A DNA stretch of 64,000 nt, taken from assembly GCF_022751215.1 (NCBI RefSeq), contig NZ_JAICDG010000004.1, positions 744,001 through 808,000 of the forward strand, given 5' to 3'. Below are positions 34,400 to 43,085 of this stretch, piece by piece (position 1 is the stretch's first letter; every line of letters begins with the position of its first letter). Under the pieces are notes generated by a model. The model searched no databases and was not told the origin of the DNA. It worked only from the letters and a program-made list of their open reading frames with translations. Position numbers and translations under genes: made by a program. The stretch comes from Actinomadura terrae (lineage in GTDB: Bacteria; Actinomycetota; Actinomycetes; Streptosporangiales; Streptosporangiaceae).

Positions 34400-34930
34400 C
34401 TAGGCGCCGGTGGGCTTCTCGTGGACCCAGGTGAGGAGGGTGTGCTCGCGTCCCTTGTCCTCGACCAGCACCGGCGCGGCGTCGGTCAGCGTGTAACCGG
34501 CGGAGCGGGCGACGGCTGCGCTGGCGGCGTTCGACTGCTCGATCTCCAGGTACACCCGGGGCATCCGGTAGGCCTCGTGGGCGTGCTCGGTCAGCAGTCG
34601 GAGTGCGCGGACCGCCAGCCGCTGTCCGCGATACGCGGCCCCGACCGCGTACCCGATCGTCCCCGTGACCCTGTTCAGCATGACCTCGCCCCTCGGCTCG
34701 ACGCCGTCGGTCGTGATGGCGAGGTGGAGCCGCTCGCCCCGCGCCTGGTTGTCGCGGACGCGGGCGAGGTACCGCGTGGCGGCGACGCGGTCGAACGGCG
34801 AGGCCAACGGGGTCCAGTGAGCGACCTCAGGGTCGTCGAACAGCTCCCTCAGCGCGTCGAGGTCGTCGTCGCGCCACTCGCGCAGGACGAGCCCGTGCCC
34901 GCTGAGCGAAACGGTGTTCGGCGATGTCAT
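34400..34930 (-). CDS. GNAT-family N-acetyltransferase
   Basis: A 176-aa RimJ/RimL-type GNAT: LVLREWRDDDLDALRELFDD at the N-terminus, GTIGYAVGAAYRGQRLAVRA for the acetyl-CoA pyrophosphate loop region, and SNAASAAVARSAGYTL before the C-terminal strand. The acceptor (protein N-terminus or amine) is not known. ATG at 34930; divergent from the small LexA-box gene. Confidence 0.9.
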   Translation of the reverse strand: MTSPNTVSLSGHGLVLREWRDDDLDALRELFDDPEVAHWTPLASPFDRVAATRYLARVRDNQARGERLHLAITTDGVEPRGEVMLNRVTGTIGYAVGAAYRGQRLAVRALRLLTEHAHEAYRMPRVYLEIEQSNAASAAVARSAGYTLTDAAPVLVEDKGREHTLLTWVHEKPTGA

Positions 34931-35016
34931 GCCCTAGATCACACCATGCGGAGGTCACGGCCGCGGAACCGCGGCGCAAATCCGCGAACCGCACCCGCAC
35001 CGGCTGCCACACTCGC

Positions 35017-35038
35017 TACTATTCGAACATGTGTTCCA
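35017..35038 (+). promoter_or_regulatory. -10 element and LexA (SOS) box at the start of a small gene
   Basis: TACTAT (35017-35022) is followed by TCGAAC-ATGT-GTTCCA (35023-35038), one mismatch from the actinobacterial SOS box TCGAAC-N4-GTTCGA. The gene's ATG (35029) lies within the box, so transcript and translation start probably coincide. Confidence 0.75.
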
Positions 35039-35217
35039 CGCACGGCGAGCGGATGGCCCGGCTGACGCAGGCGATCGACGACCTGGCGGCCGAGGGCCTG
35101 GCCGGGCTGCCACCGGAGACCCTGGTGGAACGGGTCGCGGGCATCTGGTCGCTGGTCGAGGGCATCGACCCCGAGATCGCCCGCCGCCGCACCCGCTACA
35201 CCACGCCCGAAACGTAA
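35029..35217 (+). CDS. Small DUF222-N-terminus-like protein under LexA box
   Basis: A 62-aa protein, MCSTHGERMARLTQAIDDLA followed by AEGLAGLPPETLVERVAGIW and a charged tail. The pattern (helix, AIDDLAAEGL, GLPxxxLVERV) resembles the N-terminus of DUF222/HNH endonuclease proteins, which in actinobacteria often start over an SOS box. Here the gene ends at a stop after 62 codons, so it is either a stand-alone short form or a truncated DUF222 gene. Expected to be DNA-damage induced. Confidence 0.65.
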   Translation: MCSTHGERMARLTQAIDDLAAEGLAGLPPETLVERVAGIWSLVEGIDPEIARRRTRYTTPET

Positions 35218-35246
35218 CCGGCCTCCGCCGGTCCGACGGCGGCGGG

Positions 35247-36158
35247 TCAGTCGAAGTCGTCGAAGGACGGGAGGCCCGGGATGTCGGGCATCGGGTCGGG
35301 GCGCGGTTCGTCCGGCAGCTGGCCGAAGTCCTGGTCGTCCGGCGTCGGGTCCGGACGCGGCTTGGGTCGCGGCTTCGGACGGGGCGGTTCCTGCGCGGCC
35401 TTCGGCGCCCCGTCCAGGCGGGCCGCGACCGACCTGCGCAGCTCCGGCAGGCGCGCATAGAGGACGTCACCCGGGCACGCCGTCTTGTTGTAGTCGCGGT
35501 GCCCGACGATGGCGTCGGACGGCGTCAGGTCGTACCGGCGGCACAGCCACACGCACACCTCCACCAGCGACGCCCACAGCTGATCGGGGACCTCCTTCGT
35601 CATGTAGGAGCCCTCGTTCTCGATCCCGATCGTGTGCTCGTTGTGGTGCAGCACCTGCGCGCCGACCGCCAGCACGCCCGCCTGGATGGACTTCAGCGAC
35701 TGGTTCCGCCCCTCCATGACGATGCCGCCACGGCTGATCGTCAACTGCTGACCCGCGTCGTCCCAGCCGCGTTTGTCCATGTGGAAGTTCTGGATGAACC
35801 GGGACAGGCCGTACGCGTGGGCGAGCGAGCCGTCGTCGGAGTTCGCCGTGTCGGTGTGGTGGACGATGATGCGGTCCGGCGCGCGGTTGAGGATGGTCGC
35901 GGGCCGTCTGGGGGGCCTGGCGCTCCAGTCGGCGCGCGGGCGGACGTTCGGCGCATCCGCCATGAACCGGCCCGGATCGTCCAGGCCGCCTTGATCGTCC
36001 GGGTCGTCCAGGGAAAGGGCCATGGCCATGTCGTCGGCCGTGGATCCGAGGGCCAGCACGCCCGCCCCCACCACGCCCCCGATGAGCGAACGGCGCGTCA
36101 CCCGGGAGCCGTCGCGTCCCCGGTCGGTCATGCCGTCCGGCGATTGCTCGATCAACAC
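35247..36158 (-). CDS. Tat-exported peptidoglycan recognition protein / amidase
   Basis: A 303-aa N-acetylmuramoyl-L-alanine amidase of the PGRP/amidase_2 fold. The Tat signal TRRSLIGGVVGAGVLALG starts about 20 residues in. Zinc-ligand regions are IIVHHTDTA and IVGHRDYNKTACPGD. A C-terminal Pro-rich tail (PRPKPRPKPRPDP) may cross the wall. It should cut the bond between muramic acid and the stem peptide. GTG 36158 has GAAGGGGG upstream; ATG 36131 is possible. Confidence 0.88.
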   Translation of the reverse strand: MLIEQSPDGMTDRGRDGSRVTRRSLIGGVVGAGVLALGSTADDMAMALSLDDPDDQGGLDDPGRFMADAPNVRPRADWSARPPRRPATILNRAPDRIIVHHTDTANSDDGSLAHAYGLSRFIQNFHMDKRGWDDAGQQLTISRGGIVMEGRNQSLKSIQAGVLAVGAQVLHHNEHTIGIENEGSYMTKEVPDQLWASLVEVCVWLCRRYDLTPSDAIVGHRDYNKTACPGDVLYARLPELRRSVAARLDGAPKAAQEPPRPKPRPKPRPDPTPDDQDFGQLPDEPRPDPMPDIPGLPSFDDFD

Positions 36159-36326
36159 CGTCCCCCTTCGTCCCGCGATGATCCCTAACGGAACGTAGCG
36201 ATCACTGCGCCGAACGACCAAGCACCGGGCGATTCAGGGACGTTTCCGCTGAACCTCGACCCGCACGCGCGCGAATCGGCCGAGGCGGACAACCCAGAGT
36301 CACCGAAGGACGGACCGAGACAAACG

Positions 36327-36367
36327 AACGGCCCTCACGTCCCCGGCCAGGGGATGTGAGGGCCGTT
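36327..36367 (-). terminator. Terminator of the rpsF-ssb-rpsR-rplI operon
   Basis: An 18-bp stem with one G-U pair (36327-36344 with 36350-36367), loop GGCCA, 14 bases after the rplI stop; a T-containing stretch follows on the minus strand. Confidence 0.85.
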
Positions 36368-36381
36368 TCGCCGAACGGGTG

Positions 36382-36828
36382 TCAGGCCTCGACGACGTTG
36401 ACGTCGATCGTGGCGTTGACGTCGCTGTGCAGGCGCACGCTGACCCGGTGGGTGCCGACGGTCTTGATCGGGTTGCCGATCTCGATGCGGCGGCGGTCCA
36501 GGTCGGGGCCGTCGGCGGCCTTGACCGCCTCGGCGATGTCGGCGGCGGTCACCGCGCCGAACAGGCGGCCGTTGCTGCCGGTCCGGGTGCGCAGCGTCAC
36601 CCGCAGCGCCTGGAGCCGACCGGCGACCTCCTTGGCGTGCTCGACGGTCGCGATCTCGCGGGCCGAACGCGCCTTCTTGATCGAGTCGATCTCCTTCTCG
36701 GCGCCCCGGGTCCACTTGATGGCGAACCCGCGGGGGACGAGGTAGTTGCGGCCGTAGCCGTCGCGGACCTCGATGACGTCCCCGGGCTCGCCGAGGCCGG
36801 AGACCTGCTGGGTCAGGATGAGCTTCAT
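36382..36828 (-). CDS. rplI: 50S ribosomal protein L9
   Basis: 148 aa, full length. The start MKLILTQQVSGLGEPGDVIE and DGYGRNYLVPRGFAIKWT are the L9 signature, binding 23S rRNA at the L1 side, and the C-terminal domain (GRLFGAVTAADIAEAV) is present. Last gene of the rpsF operon, 17 bases after rpsR, with a terminator behind it. Confidence 0.98.
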   Translation of the reverse strand: MKLILTQQVSGLGEPGDVIEVRDGYGRNYLVPRGFAIKWTRGAEKEIDSIKKARSAREIATVEHAKEVAGRLQALRVTLRTRTGSNGRLFGAVTAADIAEAVKAADGPDLDRRRIEIGNPIKTVGTHRVSVRLHSDVNATIDVNVVEA

Positions 36829-36845
36829 GATCGTGTCCCCCTGAC

Positions 36846-37082
36846 TCAGCGCGCGGTGCTGGTGTAGGGCAGCAGCGCCATCTCGCGGGCGTTCTTGATC
36901 GCCGTGGCGACGTCCCGCTGGTGCTGGGTGCAGTTACCGGTCACCCGACGGGCACGGATCTTGCCGCGGTCGGAGATGAACTTACGCAGCAGACCGGTGT
37001 CCTTGTAGTCGACGTAGGAGATCTTCTCCTGGCAGAAAACGCAAACCTTCTTCTTCGGCTTGCGGGGAGGTGGCTTCGCCAT
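36846..37082 (-). CDS. rpsR: 30S ribosomal protein S18 (zinc-binding form)
   Basis: 78 aa. VCVFCQEKISYVDYKDTGLL and RKFISDRGKIRARRVTGNCT define S18. The Cys-x2-Cys near residues 14-17 and the later NCTQHQ give a zinc-binding C+ form; actinobacteria often encode a C- paralogue elsewhere that is used under zinc limitation. Third gene of the operon, 148 bases after ssb. Confidence 0.97.
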   Translation of the reverse strand: MAKPPPRKPKKKVCVFCQEKISYVDYKDTGLLRKFISDRGKIRARRVTGNCTQHQRDVATAIKNAREMALLPYTSTAR

Positions 37083-37150
37083 CGTGGTGCTCCTTTATGA
37101 GAGCCCCGCTCTCGCGGGAATGGGCGTGTACATGTCCTGGTCTTGCTGTG

Positions 37151-37180
37151 CGCCCGGCGGACGTCGCGCGCCGCCGGGCG
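37151..37180 (-). promoter_or_regulatory. Hairpin between ssb and rpsR
   Basis: Perfect 10-bp stem CGCCCGGCGG/CCGCCGGGCG with a 10-nt loop in the 148-base ssb-rpsR gap. It may be a partial terminator or processing site that tunes rpsR-rplI output. Confidence 0.45.
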
Positions 37181-37230
37181 GGGTGGCCCGAACCGGAGCC
37201 CGCGGGCCCGGTCGCCTGGCCGGAGTCGGG

Positions 37231-37827
<597 letters not shown>

Positions 37828-37864
37828 GGGGCTCGCTCCGGCTGGTGTGAGGGCTGAGCCGGGC

Positions 37865-38155
37865 TCAGTGGACCTCGGGACGGATGACCTTGGTGCGGAG
37901 GATCGACTCGCTCAGGTTGAGCTGACGGTCGAGCTCCTTGACCGTGGCAGGCTCAGCCGACAGGTCGACCACCGCGTAGATGCCTTCGGACTTCTTCTGG
38001 ATGTCGTACGCCAGGCGCCTGCGGCCCCAGACTTCGACCTTCTCGACGCTGCCGCCGCCGTCCTTGACGACCTTCAGGAACGGGTCGAGCGCCGCGTTCG
38101 CGGTGCGCTCGTCGATGGCGGGGTCGAGAATCGTCATGAGTTCGTAACGACGCAT
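37865..38155 (-). CDS. rpsF: 30S ribosomal protein S6
   Basis: 96 aa, full length: MRRYELMTILDPAIDERTAN start, VWGRRRLAYDIQKKSEGIYA core and RTKVIRPEVH end. S6 pairs with S18 on the small subunit. First gene of the operon, with ssb 37 bases downstream. The promoter should lie in 38156-38300, just before the repeat-rich gap. Confidence 0.98.
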   Translation of the reverse strand: MRRYELMTILDPAIDERTANAALDPFLKVVKDGGGSVEKVEVWGRRRLAYDIQKKSEGIYAVVDLSAEPATVKELDRQLNLSESILRTKVIRPEVH

Positions 38156-38399
38156 GCTGTGTCCCTACCTCCTCTGGACTGGTGCGGTCACGGTCTCTCC
38201 GTGACAGGAGGGCTCTTGCGTCTCCCGCGGTGGCACCTGATCCGGATTCGCCGGACGCGCCCGCCGCGAGACCGATACAGGCTACCAACTGTCAGCAGCG
38301 TACGAGCCGTTTCCACCCCGCCCCACCCCCTCCCGCACACCACGGCACCCCGTCCCTCCGCAAGGACCCCCGGACCAACGCACGCAGCCGACCCCAGCT

Positions 38400-39290
38400 C
38401 CGAAACGGTGACGGACGCAGTCGAACACATGGCAGGCGGACGACCCAGCCAACCGCCGGACCCCGCAACCGACAAGCCGCACGTCCAACCGCGACCCACG
38501 CAACCCGCCGCAACGGCAAGCAAACCAACCCGACGCGACCCGGCCCCGGCTCGGCCTGGCGCGTCCCGGCCGACTCCAGGCGGTGCGGCGCGACCCGGTC
38601 GACGTGACCCGGTCGACGTGACCCGGTCGACGTGACCCGGTCGACGTGACCCGGTCGACGTGACCCGGTCGACGTGACCCGGTCGGCGCGACGCGATCTG
38701 GCGCGGTGCAGTCCGACAAGGGGCGGCCCGGCACGGAGCAACCCGGCACGGCACAGCCCAACGCGGCCCGGCCTGGCGTGCCTGGCGCAGCCCGCCCCGA
38801 CGCGGCCCAGCCGACCCGAATTGGCCCGGCCTGGCGCGGCCCGCCGACTCGAGCGGTCCAGCGCGCCCTGGTCCGGCGCGACCCAACCCGACAAGACCCG
38901 GCCTGGCGTGGCCCGGCGGCAGCCCGGCGCGGCCCGGCAAGGCGCGGCACGATGCCGTCCAGCCCCGCCGACCCGAAGCAGTCCGGGCGGTCCGACGCGC
39001 CGCGGCCTGGCCCGGCATGGCCCCATGGCGCGGCATGGCGTGGCATGGGGCGGCCAGCCGACCTGGTGCGGCCCGAAGCGGCCCGACCCGGCGTGATCTG
39101 TCGCGATCTGGCGCGGCGCAGCTCGACAGGACGCGGCCCGGTCCGGCCGACCCTGTGCGGCCCGGCCTGGCGTGACCGGGCACGGGGGGGCGGCCTGGCG
39201 TGGTCCGGATGCGTGGACGGGCGCGGGGGGCGGGGGCGGGATGCGTGGATGGACGTTGCCGGGCGCGGGCGAGTACGTGCACCCGGCAGC
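38400..39290. repeat. Low-complexity GC-rich repeat tract upstream of rpsF
   Basis: About 0.9 kb made of short degenerate words such as GCGCGGCCCGGC, GGCCTGGCGTG and GACCCGGC in shifting order. It stays open in several frames on both strands (up to about 360 codons) with Arg/Pro/Ala/Gly-rich nonsense and no ribosome binding sites, so it is read as non-coding. It contains the 14-bp array at 38592. Confidence 0.75.
38592..38689. repeat. Seven 14-bp tandem repeats
   Basis: GACCCGGTCGACGT is repeated with exact 14-nt spacing from 38592. Six copies are identical and the seventh (GACCCGGTCGGCGC) is diverged. Each copy holds a GTCGAC palindrome. Near-identity suggests recent expansion. Confidence 0.95.
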
Positions 39291-39330
39291 TGCGCCGTGG
39301 GCACTGGCCGGTTGGCGGGGGTGGGGCGTG

Positions 39331-39498
39331 TCAGCGTCTTGCGCCCGTCGGGTGGGTGGATTTGGCGCAGCGCCGGCGTTCCAGCTCGGCCATGATGTCG
39401 GCCATGCGGGCTCGCATCCGGGCCGTCTGGGTCGTCAGCAGCGACAACTCCTCGACCAGCTCCGCGTCACCGATGATCCCCAGCTCGCTCTTGTTCAT
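39331..39498 (-). CDS. Small coiled-coil protein, unknown
   Basis: A 55-aa protein MNKSELGIIGDAELVEELSL followed by LTTQTARMRARMADIMAELE and a basic tail; the middle is a predicted amphipathic/coiled-coil helix. ATG 39498 has GCGGAGGCG upstream; an ATG at 39543 is an alternative start. No family recognised. Confidence 0.55.
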   Translation of the reverse strand: MNKSELGIIGDAELVEELSLLTTQTARMRARMADIMAELERRRCAKSTHPTGARR

Positions 39499-39692
39499 CG
39501 CCTCGCCTCCGCTCGGCCGCTCGCGGGCACCTTTCGAAATCATGTTCGACGTTACCGGGTGCCGCCGACATTTTCCGCACGACCGCGCTGGTTGATCTAC
39601 CGATCCCTTGGGAATCCTCTACCGCACGACCCGTCGGGCCGCAGGCACCGCTTGCGTCGGACGCGCTCGCCACGATCTGGAGGAGGGACCCG

Positions 39693-39992
39693 ATGTCACA
39701 GGAGGCAGCCGGGCGCGAGCAGGCCGCCGTCAACGTCGACACAGAACGCCACCCGCTGGAGAACGCGCTGGCGGTGGCGGCCATCACGATCGGGGTGGCG
39801 GCCCTGATCCTCGGCTCGATCCCGGCCACGCACTTCTTCGGCGCGCTCGCGGCCGTGATCGGCCTGCCGCTGGCGCTCTACTCCCAGCTCATCTCCGCGA
39901 CGACCAACGAGCGCTGGCTGAACGTCATCGGAATGGTCACCGCCTTCGTCGGCGGCGGCTTCGCGATCAGCCACGGCGGCTTCGCCTTCTGA
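39693..39992 (+). CDS. Small membrane protein, unknown
   Basis: A 99-aa protein with three hydrophobic segments (LENALAVAAITIGVAALILG, ATHFFGALAAVIGLPLALYS and WLNVIGMVTAFVGGGFAI), and a polar N-terminus of about 25 residues. A GGAGGAGGG site precedes the ATG. No function can be assigned. It lies 75 bases before the DNase IV-like gene on the same strand. Confidence 0.75.
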   Translation: MSQEAAGREQAAVNVDTERHPLENALAVAAITIGVAALILGSIPATHFFGALAAVIGLPLALYSQLISATTNERWLNVIGMVTAFVGGGFAISHGGFAF

Positions 39993-40067
39993 TCCCATCC
40001 CGGCCCGCGCCCGGCTCCCGTCCGGATCCGGGCGTGGATGTCGGACGTCGCGGCTAACCTCGGTGTC

Positions 40068-40838
40068 ATGCGCATCGGAGCCCACGTCGACCAGACCAAC
40101 CCGCTCGACAACGCGCGTGCCATCGGCGCGGACGTCGTCCAGTTCTTCCTGGGCGATCCGCAGGGTTGGAAGAAGCCCGTCCTGCCCGAGGGCGTCGAGG
40201 CGCTGGACGGGTCGGGCGTCGATGTGTACATCCACGCGCCGTACACGATCAACGTGGCGACGTCCAACAACCGGATCCGCATACCCAGCCGCAAGAACCT
40301 GACGCAGCAACTGGAGGCGGCCGCGTCGATCGGCGCGAAGGCGCTGATCGTGCACGGCGGGCACGTCCTGAAGGACGACGACCCCGAGCTGGGCTTCGAG
40401 AACTGGCGCAAGGTGTTCGAGCGGGTCGAGTGCCCGATCCCGGTCTACATCGAGAACACCGCGGGCGGCGGCAACGCGATGGCGCGGAAGTTCGACCGGA
40501 TCTCCCGGCTGTGGGAGGTGCTGTCGAGTGTGGACGGCCTCGAAGGCAAGCTCGGCTTCTGCCTCGACACCTGCCACGCGCACGCGGCGGGCGAGGAACT
40601 CATCGACGCGGTCGACCGGATCAAGGCCATCACCGGACGCATCGACCTGGTCCACTGCAACGACAGCCGGGACGCGTTCGGCTCGGGTGCCGACCGGCAC
40701 GCCAACCTCGGCACCGGCAAGATCGACACCGATCTCATCCTGTCGGTGGTCAGGGCGGCGGCCGCGCCCGTCGTCGTGGAGACCCCGGCCGCCGGGCACG
40801 CCGACGACATCTCCTGGCTGCGCGCCAACCTGGACTGA
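40068..40838 (+). CDS. Deoxyribonuclease IV / AP endonuclease family 2 protein
   Basis: A 256-aa TIM-barrel protein of the Nfo family, which cuts abasic sites using metal ions. Landmarks: MRIGAHVDQTNPL, VYIHAPYTINVATSN, LIVHGGHVLKDDDPELGFEN, YIENTAGGGNAMA, FCLDTCHAHAAGEEL and VHCNDSRDAFGSGADRHANL. The His, Glu and Asp metal ligands of the family fall in these stretches. TAACCT lies 9-14 bases before the ATG, suggesting a leaderless transcript. Confidence 0.9.
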   Translation: MRIGAHVDQTNPLDNARAIGADVVQFFLGDPQGWKKPVLPEGVEALDGSGVDVYIHAPYTINVATSNNRIRIPSRKNLTQQLEAAASIGAKALIVHGGHVLKDDDPELGFENWRKVFERVECPIPVYIENTAGGGNAMARKFDRISRLWEVLSSVDGLEGKLGFCLDTCHAHAAGEELIDAVDRIKAITGRIDLVHCNDSRDAFGSGADRHANLGTGKIDTDLILSVVRAAAAPVVVETPAAGHADDISWLRANLD

Positions 40839-41230
40839 CCGCCGACCGGCTCGAACCCCACCGGGCCGTCCCGAGCAGGCCGTCCGTCCGTACTTCCAAG
40901 CCGCGCTGGCCTCGACTGGGCTGACCTCCACCAACCGGGCCGTTCCCCCCTGGCCGACCTCCGATCAGGCTGCACCCACCTGGGCCGATCTCCAAGCGGG
41001 CCGACCATTGGGCCACGCCGACCCCCGTTCGGGCCGACTCCCTGACCGGGCTGAGCCCGGCCGAGCCGGCTGGGCTGAGCCTCGATCGGATCGAATCCCG
41101 GCCGGGGTAGTGGTCCTCGGGTGGATTGGATCGGTCCTGCTGGGGCTGACCTCGGACGGGCCGGTCCGGCGCTCGGCTAAGGATCACCGGGAACCGGACT
41201 GGATCTTCCAGCATCTAAAAGTGCGAGGAT
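40839..41230. repeat. Degenerate ~20-bp repeats in a 507-base gap
   Basis: The words GGGCCGATCTCC, GGGCCGACC, GGCCGACCTCC and GGGCTGAGCC recur at irregular spacing through about 40840-41130. No ribosome binding site or credible gene is seen. The remaining bases to 41345 probably carry the promoter of the next gene. Confidence 0.6.
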
Positions 41231-41345
41231 CTTCCTTGTGGTGACGTCGTTCGAACATCGACAGCGTTGACACAGTCCGAATCCCCAGCCCTCAGCGCAC
41301 GTGCGGCACCCTTGCGACGGCGGGCGCGCGACCGATCGGGAAGCA

Positions 41346-41738
41346 ATGGCACAACCTCCCTACGACCCGTACGGCGGTTACGGGTCGGATCCCTACGGCC
41401 AGCACTACCAGCAGCCCCCCGTGCAGCACCACTACTACGGCGGCGGCCCGCCGATAGTCCCGCGCAACAACGGCATGGCGGTGGCCTCGATGGTGCTCGG
41501 CATCATCGGCGTCCTGACCTGTGGCGGAGTCGTGTTCTCCGCCGCGGCCGTAATCTTCGGACACGTGGCGCACGGGCAGATCAAGCGCACCGGGGAGGGC
41601 GGCGGCGGCATGGCGACCGCCGGGCTCATCCTCGGATACATCTTCGCGCTGCTCGGCCTGATCTACTGGATCGTCATCGTCGGCATCTACGGCGCGGCGA
41701 TCTGGAGCATCAACCACGACACGTCCACCACGTACTGA
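41346..41738 (+). CDS. DUF4190 membrane protein
   Basis: A 130-aa protein. Residues 1-45 are Tyr/Pro/Gln-rich (AQPPYDPYGGYGSDPYGQHY), then NNGMAVASMVLGIIGVLTCG opens the DUF4190 region with two membrane helices joined by FGHVAHGQIKRTGEGGGGMA. Family members are small actinobacterial membrane proteins of unknown function. ATG 41346 with GGGAAG upstream. Confidence 0.88.
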   Translation: MAQPPYDPYGGYGSDPYGQHYQQPPVQHHYYGGGPPIVPRNNGMAVASMVLGIIGVLTCGGVVFSAAAVIFGHVAHGQIKRTGEGGGGMATAGLILGYIFALLGLIYWIVIVGIYGAAIWSINHDTSTTY

Positions 41739-41742
41739 CGGC

Positions 41743-42213
41743 TCAGGCGAGCCGGGGGACGCCCGCCACCTCCGCACCTGTGCTCGGCAGGAGCACGGTC
41801 ATGGGGGTGGGGGTGTCCCGCCACGCCTCGACCGCGTCGGCGAAGACGTCCAGGATCGTCCGGAACGAGGCCTGGTCCGCTTCGGCCAACTCGGCCCACG
41901 ATTCGTACAGCACCACGTAACCGGCGCAGGCGGGCGCCCAGGACAGGTCGGCCAGACAGTCCTCCAGGGCGTCCCAGTTGCCGCCGAACCATTCGGGGAA
42001 CGCGAAGACCTCGGCGCACAGCCGTAGGAACGCGTCTTTGTCGCGGACGCGGTGTCCGTCCAGGTGGAACGCGCGCCAGCCGGCCTTCTCGGCCCGTCCC
42101 GCCCATCCGGCGCCGCCCGCCGCGCACGGCCCATCCGGAAGCGTCCGCCACTGGTAGACGCCCGGCCTCAGCCGTTCGGCGAGCAGTTCGTCCATCGCCC
42201 GGTCCGCGTTCAC
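41743..42213 (-). CDS. Barstar-family protein
   Basis: A 156-aa protein whose second half carries the barstar fold: HLDGHRVRDKDAFLRLCAEV and FAFPEWFGGNWDALEDCLAD are the classic barnase-inhibitor motifs. Many actinobacterial barstar-like proteins have no ribonuclease partner nearby, and none is seen here. GTG 42213 with GGGAGAGG upstream is preferred. It ends 4 bases from the convergent DUF4190 stop. Confidence 0.85.
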   Translation of the reverse strand: MNADRAMDELLAERLRPGVYQWRTLPDGPCAAGGAGWAGRAEKAGWRAFHLDGHRVRDKDAFLRLCAEVFAFPEWFGGNWDALEDCLADLSWAPACAGYVVLYESWAELAEADQASFRTILDVFADAVEAWRDTPTPMTVLLPSTGAEVAGVPRLA

Positions 42214-42320
42214 GGCCTCTCCCGCCCCTTCGGCCTGGCGTGATGCTCGCACACCGGCATCCGTTCCATCCCTTCGCGACGCGCTGACCCGGGTCGATCC
42301 TTCTTGGCACGCGCCATCCG

Positions 42321-42362
42321 TTGACGATTCTCTCTATCCTGGTTACTCTCTTAATTAGAGAG
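42321..42362 (+). promoter_or_regulatory. Promoter with overlapping palindromic operator
   Basis: A -35 TTGACG (42321-42326) and -10 TACTCT (42344-42349) are spaced by 17. The palindrome CTCTCT-TAATT-AGAGAG (42346-42362) overlaps the -10 and start site, a typical repressor position. Confidence 0.7.
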
Positions 42363-42407
42363 ACTCTCCAAGCGAGGTTGTTGCCCGATTCCGGAAGGAA
42401 GACCGAG

Positions 42408-42869
42408 ATGGACACCACGCCCACCACCCTCCCCGTCCGCGTCCACAGCCACTACAGGTCGATCAAGAAGCTCGGCTCCTGGACGGAGGCCCGCGCGTTC
42501 GAGGTGCGCGGCCGTCGCGGGTCGATCGTCCTCGACCTGCGTTCGCCGCTGATCGGGGACGGCGACATCGAGATCGACGTCGATCTCGACCACGCGATGC
42601 TCAAGCTCCTGGTGCCCGAGGACGCGGGCGTCGACCACTGGGACCTGCGCTTCCTCGGCCGGGGCCGCGTCAAGGACTGGACGGGGACCAACGGCGAGGG
42701 CCGCCGCGTCGTGATCAGGGGCGAGATGCGGCACGCGGAGATCCGCGTCCACCGCGGCGGGATCGCGATGCTGTCGGCGATGTTCACGCGCGAGTACGTC
42801 AAGGACGTGCGGCGCGCCCACCGCGAGGGCGGCTTCCCCACCATCGACGACCCCACGCGTGTCGCCTGA
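42408..42869 (+). CDS. Conserved hypothetical beta-strand protein
   Basis: A 153-aa protein with alternating beta strands (RRGSIVLDLRSPLIGDGDIE, DLRFLGRGRVKDWTGTNGEG, EIRVHRGGIAMLSAMFTREY) reminiscent of the C-terminal beta domain of LiaF/DUF4097-like proteins. No catalytic motif, signal or membrane segment. ATG 42408 with GGAAGGAAGA upstream. It has its own promoter and operator and two terminators behind it. Confidence 0.65.
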   Translation: MDTTPTTLPVRVHSHYRSIKKLGSWTEARAFEVRGRRGSIVLDLRSPLIGDGDIEIDVDLDHAMLKLLVPEDAGVDHWDLRFLGRGRVKDWTGTNGEGRRVVIRGEMRHAEIRVHRGGIAMLSAMFTREYVKDVRRAHREGGFPTIDDPTRVA

Positions 42870-42922
42870 CATCGGCGGCTGAGCCTGGGGCGCCCAAGGC
42901 ACCCGACCCGGATTCGGTTGGA

Positions 42923-42949
42923 CGGCCTGCTCTGGGATACAGCAGGCCG
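42923..42949 (+). terminator. Hairpin after hypothetical gene
   Basis: Perfect 9-bp stem CGGCCTGCT/AGCAGGCCG with a 9-nt loop, 54 bases after the stop. Confidence 0.6.
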
Positions 42950-42966
42950 CCCGATACGGAATCCGA

Positions 42967-43002
42967 AGAGAGCGCGTACGGTCCTCCCCGTACGCGCTCT
43001 CT
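42967..43002 (+). terminator. Strong terminator before merR
   Basis: Perfect 15-bp stem (42967-42981 with 42988-43002), 6-nt loop, followed by GCTTTACACGCTTTC. Confidence 0.85.
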
Positions 43003-43046
43003 GCTTTACACGCTTTCGCGCTTCCACGCTTTCGCGCTCTCGGCGC

Positions 43047-43077
43047 TTGAGTCTCCACCAAGTGGAGGCCGCAAGGT
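43047..43077 (+). promoter_or_regulatory. MerR-type promoter with 19-bp spacer
   Basis: TTGAGT (43047-43052) and CAAGGT (43072-43077) are separated by 19 bases. The spacer contains CTCCAC-CAA-GTGGAG (43053-43067). Over-long spacers holding a palindrome are the hallmark of MerR-controlled promoters, here immediately before the merR-type gene. Confidence 0.7.
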
Positions 43078-43085
43078 AAGGGGAC

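Noticed and set aside
38188..39304. Two minus-strand frames of 340-364 codons upstream of rpsF
   Set aside because: Composed of short GC-rich repeats with Arg/Pro/Ala/Gly content, no ribosome binding site, and overlapping each other in different frames.
40839..41340. Plus-strand coding frame following the DNase IV-like gene
   Set aside because: The frame crosses the nfo-like gene in the wrong register and then consists of degenerate repeats.
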